This document shows positions 22,570 to 34,492 of a stretch of DNA of 64,000 nt, in pieces; within the stretch, counting starts at the first letter, position 1, and every line of letters starts with the position of its first letter. The DNA is taken from the NCBI GenBank assembly GCA_019426215.1, contig CM033394.1:38190423-38254422 (forward strand), given 5' to 3'. Below the pieces are notes generated by a model. That model was not told where the DNA came from. It searched no databases and saw only the letters and a program-made list of their open reading frames with translations. The position numbers and the translations under genes were made by a program. This DNA comes from Buddleja alternifolia (lineage: Eukaryota; Streptophyta; Magnoliopsida; Lamiales; Scrophulariaceae).

Positions 22570-23606
22570 TAGAGGTGTACAGTCGGGTTTGGGTAGTTTT
22601 ATGGGAAAAAAATCAATCCAACCCAACATGTGTAGATTGACAAAATATTAAACCAAAACAGTAGAAGTATCTTTCCAAACTGAATGATTCGAGTTGGTCG
22701 GGTTCAATTTAATTAGCGATGTATTAACGGGTTAGCGAGTTTTAATTATAGTTCTTGAAACTTATTTGTAGTTTCAACAACTAATTAAGAAATTAAAGAG
22801 TGCATTTATTGTTGTAGATTTAATTTTTTTATTTTTTTAAGAATCGAGTTTGTGTGAGAGACAAACAAGTTGGTGTTACGTACTAAATCAAAATCATATT
22901 TTCATGGTTAGTAAAAGAGTGAGGACTATCAAAAAATTATAAACATTATAAATGCAATATAAAAAAACAAATACATAAATTCATCATACATTTATGTAAG
23001 TTTCTTTTATTAGGAAACTCAAGCATCCAATAAATTAAAAATAAGTGTTCAAACAAAGTATTATTAAGTTGAACTAAATAAAGAATAAAATGCATCACAT
23101 CAATATGAATAAAATCACTCAAATTAGAGTGTACATATATATATATATATAATTTTTTTCAAATTTTAGTCTTAATCTATAACTATATATGCATATATGC
23201 AAACTTCTTCGGAATCCATGGATGGTTGAATTTCACCACGTGAAAAGAGAAAAAAGTTGTTGCGTCGATGCCCTGGCTAAGTTGGGCCAAGACATGGAAC
23301 CAGAAGCTCAAGTGTGGGACTCACAGCCGGAAGAGTTGGTTGAATTAATGAAAGAGGACCTTGCCCTCTCGATTAGTTATTTGTAATTTCTTTGTGCACC
23401 AAAAAAAGTATAAGTGCTACATATATAATTAGTGGCCGGATTGAGGGTTAGGCGAGTTATAATTACTAAATCATCACCTAATCCAAAAGTGGTGCAATAT
23501 CGTTAAACAGCCACTACTTCTTAAAATTTACAAACCAGTGATTTTTGGATGGTTCATTTCGATTTGAAGGGTTCGATCGGGTTGGGCGAGTTTATGTACA
23601 CCCCTA
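22570..23606. mobile_element. 1,037-bp hAT-type element inside kinase exon 4 (copy C)
   Basis: The ends are TAGAGGTGTACA and its inverse TGTACACCCCTA. The flanking 8-mers GATGCAAC (22562-22569) and GATGCAAA (23607-23614) fit a hAT target duplication. The intact kinase exon at ~40663-40670 has a single GATGCAAC followed by AATGAG, which is the empty site. No transposase is present. The interior carries a LINE-type RNase H tail (23189-23386). Confidence 0.85.
23189..23386 (+). pseudogene. LINE-type RNase H tail captured in the hAT element
   Basis: The 65-codon frame contains VEFHHVKREKSCCVDALAKL and ends near EELVELMKEDLA. This resembles the C-terminal end of the plant reverse-transcriptase-associated RNase H (RVT_3) domain, in which HVxREANxxADxLAKLG is typical. 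The rest of the domain is absent, so it is not functional as it stands. Confidence 0.6.
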
Positions 23607-24639
23607 GATGCAAAAATGAGTTGATTCATGAAGATAAAGCAATCTGTTTCCTATTCCAATTATCACATCATGCATTCGCATCCAGTCTAGCAACTCTCGT
23701 GCTTCAGACTCTAAATAAGTGCCACAATATGTCGCTATTTGAAGAAATTGAAACAAAAAAAAAAAGGTTTTGAGCTTTTTAGTGATTTTAAGTTGTTTTT
23801 TGTTGTTTGATTTTACTATTTCTATTTTTGCTTCTCTGAAAAAATTATAAATAAACAAAAAGCAAAAGCATGTCTAGTAGATGTGCTTTTACTAACTTTT
23901 TATATTTCATCAGCTTTTTAGCAGAATTTGCAAACAACTTCCAAATTTAACTCTTTTAGCACTTTTACAAACACGAGTTTTTAGGAACAAACTTTGATGT
24001 TGTGAATATCACTTGTAAACTTGATTCAAGCTAGATATAGGGAAAAATTTATGTTAGACCAAGTTCAATGTATTGAATTACTAACTCTACTAAAATATTG
24101 ATTCAAGCCTAGCACGTGAAATATTTTTTCATAAATGGGTGGCAGTAGGATTTGAACACAAAACCTCTTTGTTTTGGACGGTTTTTGTTACCATATTGAA
24201 TTACCAACTCTATTAAAACTTAAGCTATTAGAGATGAAAATCATTTAATATTTAATTATACCTCTAACACAATGATCTTAATATTATCTAGCCCTCTCAT
24301 ATCATATAGTAAAGTGTAATTGTCCTATAAAGCCTGCTCAACATTTTTAAATGCAAAAAAAAGTTTATCACTAGTCAAAAGTAGAAGCTTCCTTAGCTAT
24401 ATAAATTGGATGGCGAGATAAAAAAAAAAAGAAAAGGTAAAATGATTAATGGAGGATGAGAAGAATGATGTGCACGCGAATAAATGATTTTTTCTTCATA
24501 AGTTTGTTATCTTTTCTATGATTTTTTCTTCATAAGTTTGTTGTTTTTTCTACAAAGAGTAAGCAAATGAGAGTGCGACTAAAGATAAGAACTAAGATTA
24601 TTAGCTATAATTATAGGTAGTGTAACCAAGTCAATCCGG

Positions 24640-25023
24640 CTTGAAAATAGCTCGAGCCCAAAAATTGTTCAAAGGCTCGTGAGCACCGGGATAAAATAGC
24701 TCGAGCCCAAAAATTGTTCAAAGTCAATCTATTTATTTTTTAATAGATATATAAAATATAATACTTATTCTATATATACATATATATAATATAATATCTT
24801 ATGATCTTATAAATGCATAAATAATGATATATTTAACATTTATCTTGATTATATTTGATAATACATACTAATTAAAAATTAATAATATATAATTTTAAAA
24901 AAAAAACTGAACTCAACCCAGACTTGAGCTGGAGCTAATTTTTCTCAAGCTCGTCAGCGAACTCAAAATCTTCCCGAGCTCGAGTCGAGAAATTTGACTA
25001 GGCTCAGCTCGTGAGCACCCCTA
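24640..25023. repeat. GAGCTCGA-rich dispersed repeat, third copy
   Basis: AGCTCGAGCCCAAAAATTG appears twice near the left, and GAGCTCGAGTCGAG and GTGAGCACCCCTAA close the right. The terminus matches those at 2793 and 3203. Confidence 0.5.
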
Positions 25024-25297
25024 ATTCTAGGAATAAAATAGACTAAAGGAATACATTTCGAGGGCTTTCGTTTGGGGTTGAAGTTTTTCTCCTTTGAGAG
25101 AAGAAATCGGGAAGAAGAATTTATGCGGTAGATGGATGTGAAATTTTTTAAGAAAACTTTGCTCCTAAACCAAGTTTTTAATGGAAATGGTATGTTCGAA
25201 TGACAACCTCCAATCATAATTAATCCAAATTTTCAGAAATTTATTGTTGAAAAATTGGAAATAAAAAAAAAAAAAAAACCTCACTCCCTAACATAGA

Positions 25298-25353
<56 letters not shown>

Positions 25354-26303
25354 CATTCAAGATTGGACATGACATATGGCCATCTTTTCTTCCTCACAAC
25401 ACACATGGTTTAACCTCGTCCCATAAATGTACCTTGATACATTTTTGGTACCACGCTTTAAAAAAATCTCACATTTAATCCCACAACCAATTTCTGTCAA
25501 AAAACTAACGGTTTTGTTAGTCAGAGGTAGAAAAAAAATAGAAATATAGAAAAAATTAGAAATAAATGTGAAATTTTTTGGAAAGTTTTCTTAAAGTGTT
25601 TAATAAATGTGAAAAAATTATATCTAAATTTTTAATAAATGTGAATTTTTCTTCTTTTTTTAATTTTTCTTTTTTTTCCTCAGACTAACGGATTCATCAG
25701 TTTTTTGACAGAAATTGATTGTGGGACGGAATATGAGATTTTTTACGATTTATGAAATGTAATGTGAGATTTATGAAAAGATCAAGAGCAAAAATATACT
25801 TGGGTACACTTATGAGACAAAAAATGCAACTAACCCCAACACACAACTTCTAAGCTCTCTTTATATATGTTGATGGGATGTAATTTTTCACCGATAGAGG
25901 TTTTTCAAGCAACCAATTCTTAATGGAAGCCAACCAAAATTACAATGAAATCCATATTGCTCGTATTTTAACTCATCGGCAATGAGTTGATGAAAGATGG
26001 TGGTGGTAGTTGATAAAATACATATAAAATAATCAAGTTATTCGAGTTTAATTCGTATTCAACTCAATAAAGCTCGTTCAAGCTCAAATAAATTAGTCAT
26101 CAAACCACGCTCAAACACAGGTTTTGAACGTCAATAAAAATTTAAACAAGCTTGAACTATATGATATTGGTTGGACTCGATTCACTTGCATCCACCTAAA
26201 TTCCTCACTTTAAAAAGCAGTCACCGTAAGCATTTGTACGCTACTTTAAGCGCCACTACTCAAATAGGATTTTTGTTTTTGGTTACAATGGGAATGAGCT
26301 AGC
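25024..26303. other. Intergenic interval with microsatellite and MITE remnants
   Basis: It holds a long (TA)n run at ~25309-25351. It also holds a probable MITE at ~25412-25834, with CCCATAAATGTACC and an inverse GGTACACTTATGAGAC end and an internal inverted pair around AACGG.TT.GTCAG. A GAGCTC-type fragment lies at ~26030-26175. No gene is recognised. Confidence 0.45.
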
Positions 26304-26365
26304 TCATTTCCCTAAACAAAGTAATTCTAGAACAAATTCTGGGGGGTCAATCCAGAGGTGAACAC
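26304..26365 (-). pseudogene. LINE RNase H fragment, C-terminal tail (left of the copia element)
   Basis: On the minus strand the frame that ends at the copia insertion site continues here as HLWIDPPEFVLELLCLGK and a stop at 26304-26306. It is the tail of the RNase H remnant at 31487-31745, separated by the copia element. Confidence 0.6.
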
Positions 26366-26835
26366 TGTTGAAAATGGCTCTTTCAAAAGAAGAGCAAAGA
26401 ATCCCACATAGGAAAACATTAGAAGTGATGGGCTCATTTGTTGTATAAAAAGAGCCCACCTCTTCACTTTGTAAATCATCCCAAATTGCTTAAGTCTTTT
26501 AGCAATTTCTTCTTTCTTCCTCTATAGTTTGTAATAGTTTCACTTTAGTCCTTTAGTGAAATATTTTGGTGGGGTCCGAGGACGTAGGCTAAATTAGCCG
26601 AACCTCGTTAAATTTGGTGTTCTTTATTTTGTGCTATTCTTCAAGTAGCCAGTTGTAGTGTTATATTGTGCTATTAAATTCGTCTAGTTAATTCTGTCTA
26701 GGAGGTTGGGTTTTAAGCGCGACCGTTGTGACGCCTCCAATCTTTCCTGGGAATTAAATCTAGTGTGGTTTTCTAGTACAATATTTCCCTCGCTATTTCT
26801 ATATTTGGTGGAATATGACTCTGAGTTCCACAACA
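26366..26835 (+). repeat. Copia 5' LTR (470 bp)
   Basis: Starts TGTTGAAAATGG and ends CCACAACA. It contains a TTGTATAAAAAGAG TATA-like promoter motif near 26433. Confidence 0.95.
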
Positions 26836-26837
26836 AG

Positions 26838-26849
26838 TGGTATCAGAGC
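26838..26849 (+). promoter_or_regulatory. Primer-binding site (initiator Met-tRNA type)
   Basis: TGGTATCAGAGC follows the 5' LTR after two bases. It is the usual copia complement of initiator methionine tRNA. Confidence 0.9.
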
Positions 26850-26971
26850 TCGGGTATTCTGAGTATGCTCTGTGGTCGCAGTTTAATCTGATCTTCCACA
26901 TCAGAAAAGTTTTCCCGGGCTATTTGGCTTTCGCATTTGGAGGGCTCTTGAAGAATAATTTGTAACCAAAA

Positions 26972-29900
26972 ATGGAAGACACCTCAAAAGCATCGTCGTC
27001 GTCCATTTGGGCGAGAACCACTGTGGCGAATACGCGATTGGCAGTGGAGTCTTTTGATGGCACAGGCCATTTTGGTATGTGGCAAAGCGAAGTTGTAGAC
27101 GCACTCTTTCAACAAGGTCTATACTTAGCTATTGAAGAAAAGAAACCAAATGATATGGAGAAAAAAGATTGGAGTATGATGAATCGGTTGGCATGTGGAA
27201 CAATTCGTTCGTGTCTATCCAGAGAGCAGAGATATGCGTTTTCGAAAGAAAACTCGGCATATAAATTGTGGATGGCACTGGAGGAGAAGTTTCTGAAGAA
27301 AAGTTGTCAGAATAAGCTCCATTTGAAGAAGCGGCTCTTTCGCTTCACATTTGTTTCGGGTTCCACTATGAATAGTCACATTACCAGTTTTAATCAACTG
27401 GTTACCGATTTGATCAATTTGGATGAGACTTTTAAAGACGAGGATTTGGCTCTGATGTTGCTGGGATCCCTTCCTGAGGAGTTTGAGTTTCTTGAAACCA
27501 CTCTACTTCACGGGAAGGCTGCTGTATCTCTTAGCGAAGTTTGTGCTGCCCTGTACAGTTATGAGCTGAGAAAGAAGGACAAGCAAGTTAGTTCAGGCGG
27601 AGATGCAGAGGTTTTGTTCGTCAGAGGTCGTTCACAAAACAAAAACAAAGGAAAGAAAGGGAGATCCAAGTCCAGGCATAAACTAAGCAAAGACGAGTGT
27701 GCCTACTGTCGAGAAACAGGACACTGGAAGAGAGATTGCCCAAAGCTGACAACTAAGGGCAATTCTAAGGCCGTGGCGGAATCAAATGTAACCGTGTGTG
27801 ATGATGCCGAATCGGACTTCTCATTGGCGACATCATCCAGCGGTGCTTCTGAAGTATGGATGTTGGATTCAGCATGTAGTCATCATATGACACCACATTT
27901 GGATTGGTTCTTTGATTTCAAAGAACAAAATGACGTTGTCTTCACAGCAAATGAAGCTCCTCTTACTACACTTGGGATTGGTTCAGTTCGCTTGAAGAAT
28001 CACGATGGATCAATCATAACCCTAAAGGGTGTTCGGTATGCACCAGAAGTGAGGAAAAACCTTATTTCCGTTGGAACTTTAGAATCGAAAGGTTTTGAAG
28101 TAAGAGCTAAGGATGGGGTGATGAAGATCATCTCTGGTGCACTCATGGTAATGAAGGGAATTCGGAAGAACAACAATACGTATCACTACATGGGTGGTAC
28201 AGTTGTGGGTGCAGTAGCAGCAGTTACTGTTGATGATCGGAATTCAGAAGCAGTTAGGCTATGGCATATGCGCTTGGGACATGCAGGTGGAAAGTCCTTG
28301 AATTTCCTCATAAATCAAGGATTGTTGAAAGGAGTGAAATACTCCAAATTGGAGTTTTGTGAACATTGTGTTCGTGGGAAACAAACAAGGGTTAAATTTG
28401 GAACAGCAATCCATAATACTGAGGGTATCTTGGATTATGTTCATTCGGATGTATGGGGTCCCTCAAAAACGAGTTCTTTGGGAGGGAAACACTATTTTGT
28501 AACCTTTGTTGATGATTTTTCCCGGAGAGTTTGGGTGTATACGATGAAGACGAAGGATGAAGTGTTTGAGGTATTCCTCAAATGGAAAAAGATGGTGGAA
28601 ACTCAGACTGATAAAAAGGTCAAACGTCTCCGTACAGACAATGGTGGAGAATTTAGGAGTGGTCCATTTCAAAAACTTTGTGAGGATGAAGGCATTGTCA
28701 GACACTTCACTGTTAGACATACACCACAACAGAACGGAGTGGCAGAACGCATGAACCGGACTTTGCTGGAGAAAGTTCGGTGTTTGTTATCCAATGCTGG
28801 GTTGGGTAAAGAATTTTGGGCTGAGGCTGTGACATATGCGTGTCATCTCGTTAATCGTCTACCATCTACTGCTATTGATGGAAAAACACCATTTGAGAAA
28901 TGGTTTGGAAAGCCTGCTGCTGATTATGATTCCTTACATGTGTTTGGTTCCACTGCATATTATCATGTTAAGGAATCAAAGTTGGATCCTAGAGCAAAGA
29001 AAGCAGTGTTCATGGGGATCACCTCTGGTATAAAAGGCTATCGCCTTTGGTGTCCAGAGACAAAGAAAATAATCTTTAGCAGGGATGTCACCTTTGATGA
29101 ATCTACCATGTTGGAAAAGGTGAATGCAGAACAGCAGGATGGTACTCCCAAACAGGTGGAGTTTGAAAAGTTTGTTGTCCCAGCAGATCAAGAAACTCTT
29201 GATCATTCTCCTACGGTAGAAGGAGATTTTGAAGAAGAGGAAGTTCAACCCCAAGAACTTCCACAGCAACTTGAATCAATTGCAACTAGCAAGCCAAAGA
29301 GGACAATCAGAAAGCCTGCTCGCTTTGATGATATGGTGGCTTGTGCATCTGCAATTGCCGCTGATGATGTTCCTACCACTTATATTGAAGCAGTCAAAGG
29401 ACCAGAGAAAGATAAGTGGAGGATTGCCATGAGTGAAGAAATGCAGTCCCTTCATAAGAATCAAACATGGGAACTGGCCAGTCTCCCGAAGGGAAAGAAG
29501 GCAATTGGATGCAAATGGGTATTTGCAAAGAAAGATGGATTTCCTAGCCAAGGTGATGTTCGCTACAAAGCCAGATTGGTGGCCAAAGGTTACGCTCAGA
29601 AGGAGGGCATTGATTATAATGAGGTGTTTTCTCCAGTTGTAAAACACTCCTCCATTAGAATTTTGTTGGCTTTGGTAGCACAGTTGGATTTTGAACTAGT
29701 TCAGTTGGATGTAAAAACTGCATTTTTACATGGAGACTTGGAAGAGGAAATCTATATGACTCAGCCAGAGGGATTCAAAGTTGCTGAAAATGAAAATTTG
29801 GTTTGTAAACTTCAAAAATCGTTGTACGGATTGAAGCAATCTCCGAGGCAATGGTACAAGCGATTTGACAAGTTTATGATGGGAATTGGGTACACAAGAA

Positions 29901-30301
29901 GCAAATACGATCATTGTGTGTATTTGCACAAGCTACAAGATGGATTCTTCATAGATCTTCTTCTGTATGTTGATGATATGTTGATTGCCTCCCCGAGTCT
30001 AATAGAAATTGAGAAGTTGAAGACTCATTTGAAAAGGGAGTTCGAGATGAAGGATCTAGGTGAGGCGAAGAAGATTCTCGGCATGGAGATTTTCAGAGAT
30101 AGAAAATTAAGGAGGCTTTGTTTGACTCAGAAACAATATCTGAGTAGGATGTTGAGGCGTTTTGGCATTGATGAAAAGTCAAAACCAGTTAGTACTCCGC
30201 TTGCTCTCATTTTAAGCTTAGCGTCGCTTTGTCACCGAAATCTGATGCAGAACGGGAATACATGTCAAAAGTACCGTATGCAAATGCTGTTGGTAGCTTG
30301 A
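26972..30301 (+). pseudogene. Copia gag-pol, first frame (gag to reverse transcriptase)
   Basis: A single 1,109-codon frame. Gag occupies roughly residues 1-280, with a CCHC knuckle at 243-256 (CAYCRETGHWKRDC). The protease motif DSACSHHM is near 299. A gag-pre-integrase HMRLGHAG segment precedes the integrase core (HSDVWGP, RTDNGGEF, QNGVAERMNRT). The reverse transcriptase carries the YVDDM box. Near 30205 the reading shifts frame, by what looks like loss of one base after the STPLA segment, so the last ~30 codons are out of register and the RNase H part lies in another frame. Apart from this the coding region looks intact, consistent with the near-identical LTRs. The frameshift could be a real inactivating mutation or a sequencing error. 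Confidence 0.92.
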
Positions 30302-30936
30302 TGTATGCTATGGTGTGTACGAGGCCTGATATTTCCCAAGCAGTGGGGGTTGTGAGCAGGTATATGCATGATCCTGGAAAGGAACATTGGCAAGCTGTGA
30401 AATGGATTTTGCGATACATCCACGACACAGCTGATGTTGGTTTGATATTTGAGTGGGAACATAGTCAGTATGTAGTCGGATATTGCGATTCAGACTATGC
30501 TGGTGATTTAGATAAGCGTAGATCAACTACAGGCTACGTATTTACTCTTGCTAAAGCACCAGTCAGTTGGAAGTCTACCTTACAGTCAACGGTTGCTCTG
30601 TCTACTACGGAAGCAGAGTATATGGCAATTTCAGAGGCTGTAAAGGAAGCAATTTGGCTTCAAGGGTTGCTTGGTGAACTGGGGATTGGACAAAAGTATG
30701 TGAAAATACATTGTGATAGTCAAAGTGCTATCCATTTAGCAAAGAACCAAGTTTATCATGCAAGGACGAAGCATATTGATGTTCGGTATCACTTCATAAG
30801 AGAGATACTTGAAGAAGGTGGAGTCAGAATCGAGAAGATCCATACTACTGAGAATCCTGCTGATATGTTGACAAAAGTTGTGACTGTAATCAAGTTCAAA
30901 TTTTGTTTGGACTTGATCAACATTGTCAAAGTTTGA
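30205..30936 (+). pseudogene. Copia pol, second frame (end of RT and RNase H)
   Basis: The frame continues the polyprotein after the shift with YANAVGSLMYAMVCTRPDIS, then the RNase H residues in GYCDSDYAGD, STTEAEYMA and HCDSQSAI, and KHIDVRYHFIRE near the end. It stops at 30936 shortly before the polypurine tract. It has no start codon of its own in the right context and depends on the upstream frame. Confidence 0.9.
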
Positions 30937-30990
30937 AGATTGATTTTTGGTGACCCCGTTTGACGAGGAGATTGAAGATTTTGAAATTCG

Positions 30991-31004
30991 CCAAGGTGGA
31001 GATT
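30991..31004 (+). promoter_or_regulatory. Copia polypurine tract
   Basis: A purine-rich AAGGTGGAGATT run lies immediately before the 3' LTR and would prime plus-strand synthesis. Confidence 0.75.
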
Positions 31005-31486
31005 TGTTGAAAATGGCTCTTTCAAAAGAAGAGCAAAGAATCCCACATAGGAAAACATTAGAAGTGATGGGCTCATTTGTTGTATAAAAAGAGCCCACCT
31101 CTTCACTTTGTAAATCATCCCAAATTGCCTAAGTCTTTTAGCAATTTCTTCTTTCTTCCTCTATAGTTTGTAATAGTTTCACTTTAGTCCTTTAGTGAAA
31201 TATTTTGGTGGGGTCCGAGGACGTAGGCTAAATTAGCCGAACCTCGTTAAATTTGGTGTTCTTTATTTTGTGCTATTCTTCAAGTAGCCATTGTTAGTTA
31301 TAGTTGTAGTGTTATATTGTGCTATTAAATTCGTCTAGTTAATTCTGTCTAGGAGGTTGGGTTTTAAGCGCGACCGTTGTGACGCCTCCAATCTTTCCTG
31401 GGAATTAAATCTAGTGTGGTTTTCTAGTACAATATTTCCCTCGCTATTTCTATATTTGGTGGAATATGACTCTGAGTTCCACAACA
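31005..31486 (+). repeat. Copia 3' LTR (482 bp)
   Basis: Identical to the 5' LTR apart from one C/T difference and a 12-bp insertion around 31290-31303. Ends CCACAACA, followed by the target duplication. Confidence 0.95.
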
Positions 31487-31745
31487 AACACCATCCTCAA
31501 GTTGATGACCAAGCTTTGTCAAAACGTCAGCACACGAGTTTCCCGAAGGATATGTCGGAAAATGCAGTCCCATGGCATCCTAACGAGCTTACGGCAGTCG
31601 TCAATAACATGTCCCAGAGAGTAGTTATACACCGGGCCTCCCATGATGAGTTTATACGTAACCTCTGAATCCACCTCAACCTCGATTTTTTCCACCCATC
31701 TTTCCCAAGCAGCGTAAGACCCTTGCAAAGAGCTAAACCCTAAAT
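31487..31745 (-). pseudogene. LINE RNase H domain remnant (right of the copia element)
   Basis: The minus strand encodes SYAAWERWVEKIEVEVDSEV, then YKLIMGG, DDCRKLVRMPWD and FRHILRE, the pattern of the RVT_3 RNase H domain of plant LINEs. After HILRE the family reading (NSCADVLTKLG) continues in another frame, so there is a ~1-base loss near 31540. The copia element interrupts the tail, which resumes at 26365. Confidence 0.7.
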
Positions 31746-31747
31746 AG

Positions 31748-31861
31748 GATCTTCTATTGCAAAACGTAGTGCATTTCATATTGCAATGCATTGAGTGAAT
31801 GACACGTATCCAATAAAAAAATTTAACAATTACATGTGTTATTCACTGGCAATAGAAGATC
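31748..31861. mobile_element. 114-bp MITE with GATCTTCTATTGC ends
   Basis: A perfect 13-bp inverted pair GATCTTCTATTGC/GCAATAGAAGATC bounds an AT-rich core. A related, more diverged copy is in kinase copy C at ~20805-20945. Confidence 0.65.
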
Positions 31862-32012
31862 ACAGTTAGCCACTACCATAGTACTAAAAACATCTCTTGT
31901 ATAAATTCTTTTTGACTCTTAAAATGTTATTTAATTAGTTATTCAACCATCCTCATTAACTTATTAGCTGTCTATTACAACGATTTTTTATACAATGCCC
32001 AAATCCATTATT

Positions 32013-32495
32013 GGAAAAATTATTTTTTTAGTCTGTTAACTTGGTCTCCCTAGCGTTTTAGTACTTTGAGTTGACGTGTTGTAAAATTGGTCCGTTATCT
32101 TCTGGCGTTTTGTAATTCTAGTCCTTGTGTGCTTAAAAAATTGGTAAATTTAGCCCGTCGATACCCATCAATATCACCATCACAAATTATTATTAGATAT
32201 CATTAATTAGAAGCTAAAAAGCACAAACCACAAAATTTTTATAGTATGAAGGATATAACTTTACGCATTTCAAAACTTAAAATTGTAGTTAAAATCTACC
32301 TAATCAGATTTTTCAATTTTTACCAATTGACTGTGCCACTGATTAAATCGACAGACTAAATTTACCAATTTTTAAATACAAAAGGACTAAAATTACAAAA
32401 AGTTAGAAGATAACGGACCAATTTTGCAACGCGTCAACTTAAAAGACTAAAATGCAAAGGAGGCCAAGTTACCGAACTAAAAAAATAATTTTCCC
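32013..32495. mobile_element. 483-bp MULE-type MITE upstream of the peroxidase
   Basis: The ~145-bp inverted arms are similar throughout, including AAATTGGTCCGTTATCTTCT and AAATTGGTAAATTTAG. The flanks carry a perfect 10-bp duplication ATCCATTATT (32003-32012 and 32496-32505). There is no coding frame. It ends ~330 bp upstream of the peroxidase ATG and may affect the promoter. Confidence 0.8.
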
Positions 32496-32701
32496 ATCCA
32501 TTATTTGACAAATCCCATTTGAATATGACATATCTACCCGCAAGCTAATTAGACCAAATTCAAAATAGATAAATTTATGGATTTTCCCAAATTAAATAAG
32601 ATGTTAATTAAAGAAAGAAAATAAGCCATTCCTTTAATTGATGGTAGTAATGCATTGTAGTAGTCAATACTGGCGACCAATGAAGAACAACTCATGCGCC
32701 C

Positions 32702-32708
32702 TATAAAT
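32702..32708 (+). promoter_or_regulatory. Probable TATA box of the peroxidase gene
   Basis: TATAAAT within CCTATAAATTC, about 120 bp before the ATG. This predicts a ~90-nt leader. Confidence 0.5.
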
Positions 32709-32786
32709 TCAGTGGCAAAATGCCCTCTCTTCAATCAACTTCACTTGCATGAAATTGTTTATTTGGTTGTATAATCTTTAGGATAA

Positions 32787-34492
<1,706 letters not shown>

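Larger units (their letters stand above)
19752..24475 (-). pseudogene. Kinase pseudogene copy C (pieces of exons 4 and 5), riddled with insertions
   Basis: The backbone matches ~39013-41100 of the intact kinase gene: intron 5, exon 5 (20690-20800 and 22117-22150), exon 4 (22450-22569 and 23607-23720) and the start of intron 3. At least six elements interrupt it: MITEs at 19842 and 20264, a small MITE at ~20805-20945, a CACTA relative at 20955 with a nested MULE, a hAT-type element at 22570 and an unassigned insert at ~23730-23985. The exon 5 start is triplicated. One copy reads MKPEY where the functional kinase has MAPEY. Exon 4 has also lost sequence covering [15 protein letters not shown]. 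Exons 1-3 and 6 are absent. Confidence 0.85.
26366..31486 (+). mobile_element. Nearly complete Ty1-copia retrotransposon (5.1 kb)
   Basis: It has matching LTRs (26366-26835 and 31005-31486), a primer-binding site, gag-pol, a polypurine tract and a perfect 5-bp target duplication AACAC (26361-26365 and 31487-31491). By eye the LTRs differ by one substitution and one 12-bp indel, so the insertion is very recent. It sits in a LINE RNase H remnant between kinase copy C and the peroxidase gene. Domain order (protease, integrase, reverse transcriptase, RNase H) is that of copia. The resemblance is to TNT1/Tork-type elements, but the lineage is not settled. Confidence 0.97.

Noticed and set aside
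27215..30500. Minus-strand open frames across the copia gag-pol
   Set aside because: Shadows of the long + strand coding region; no domain content.
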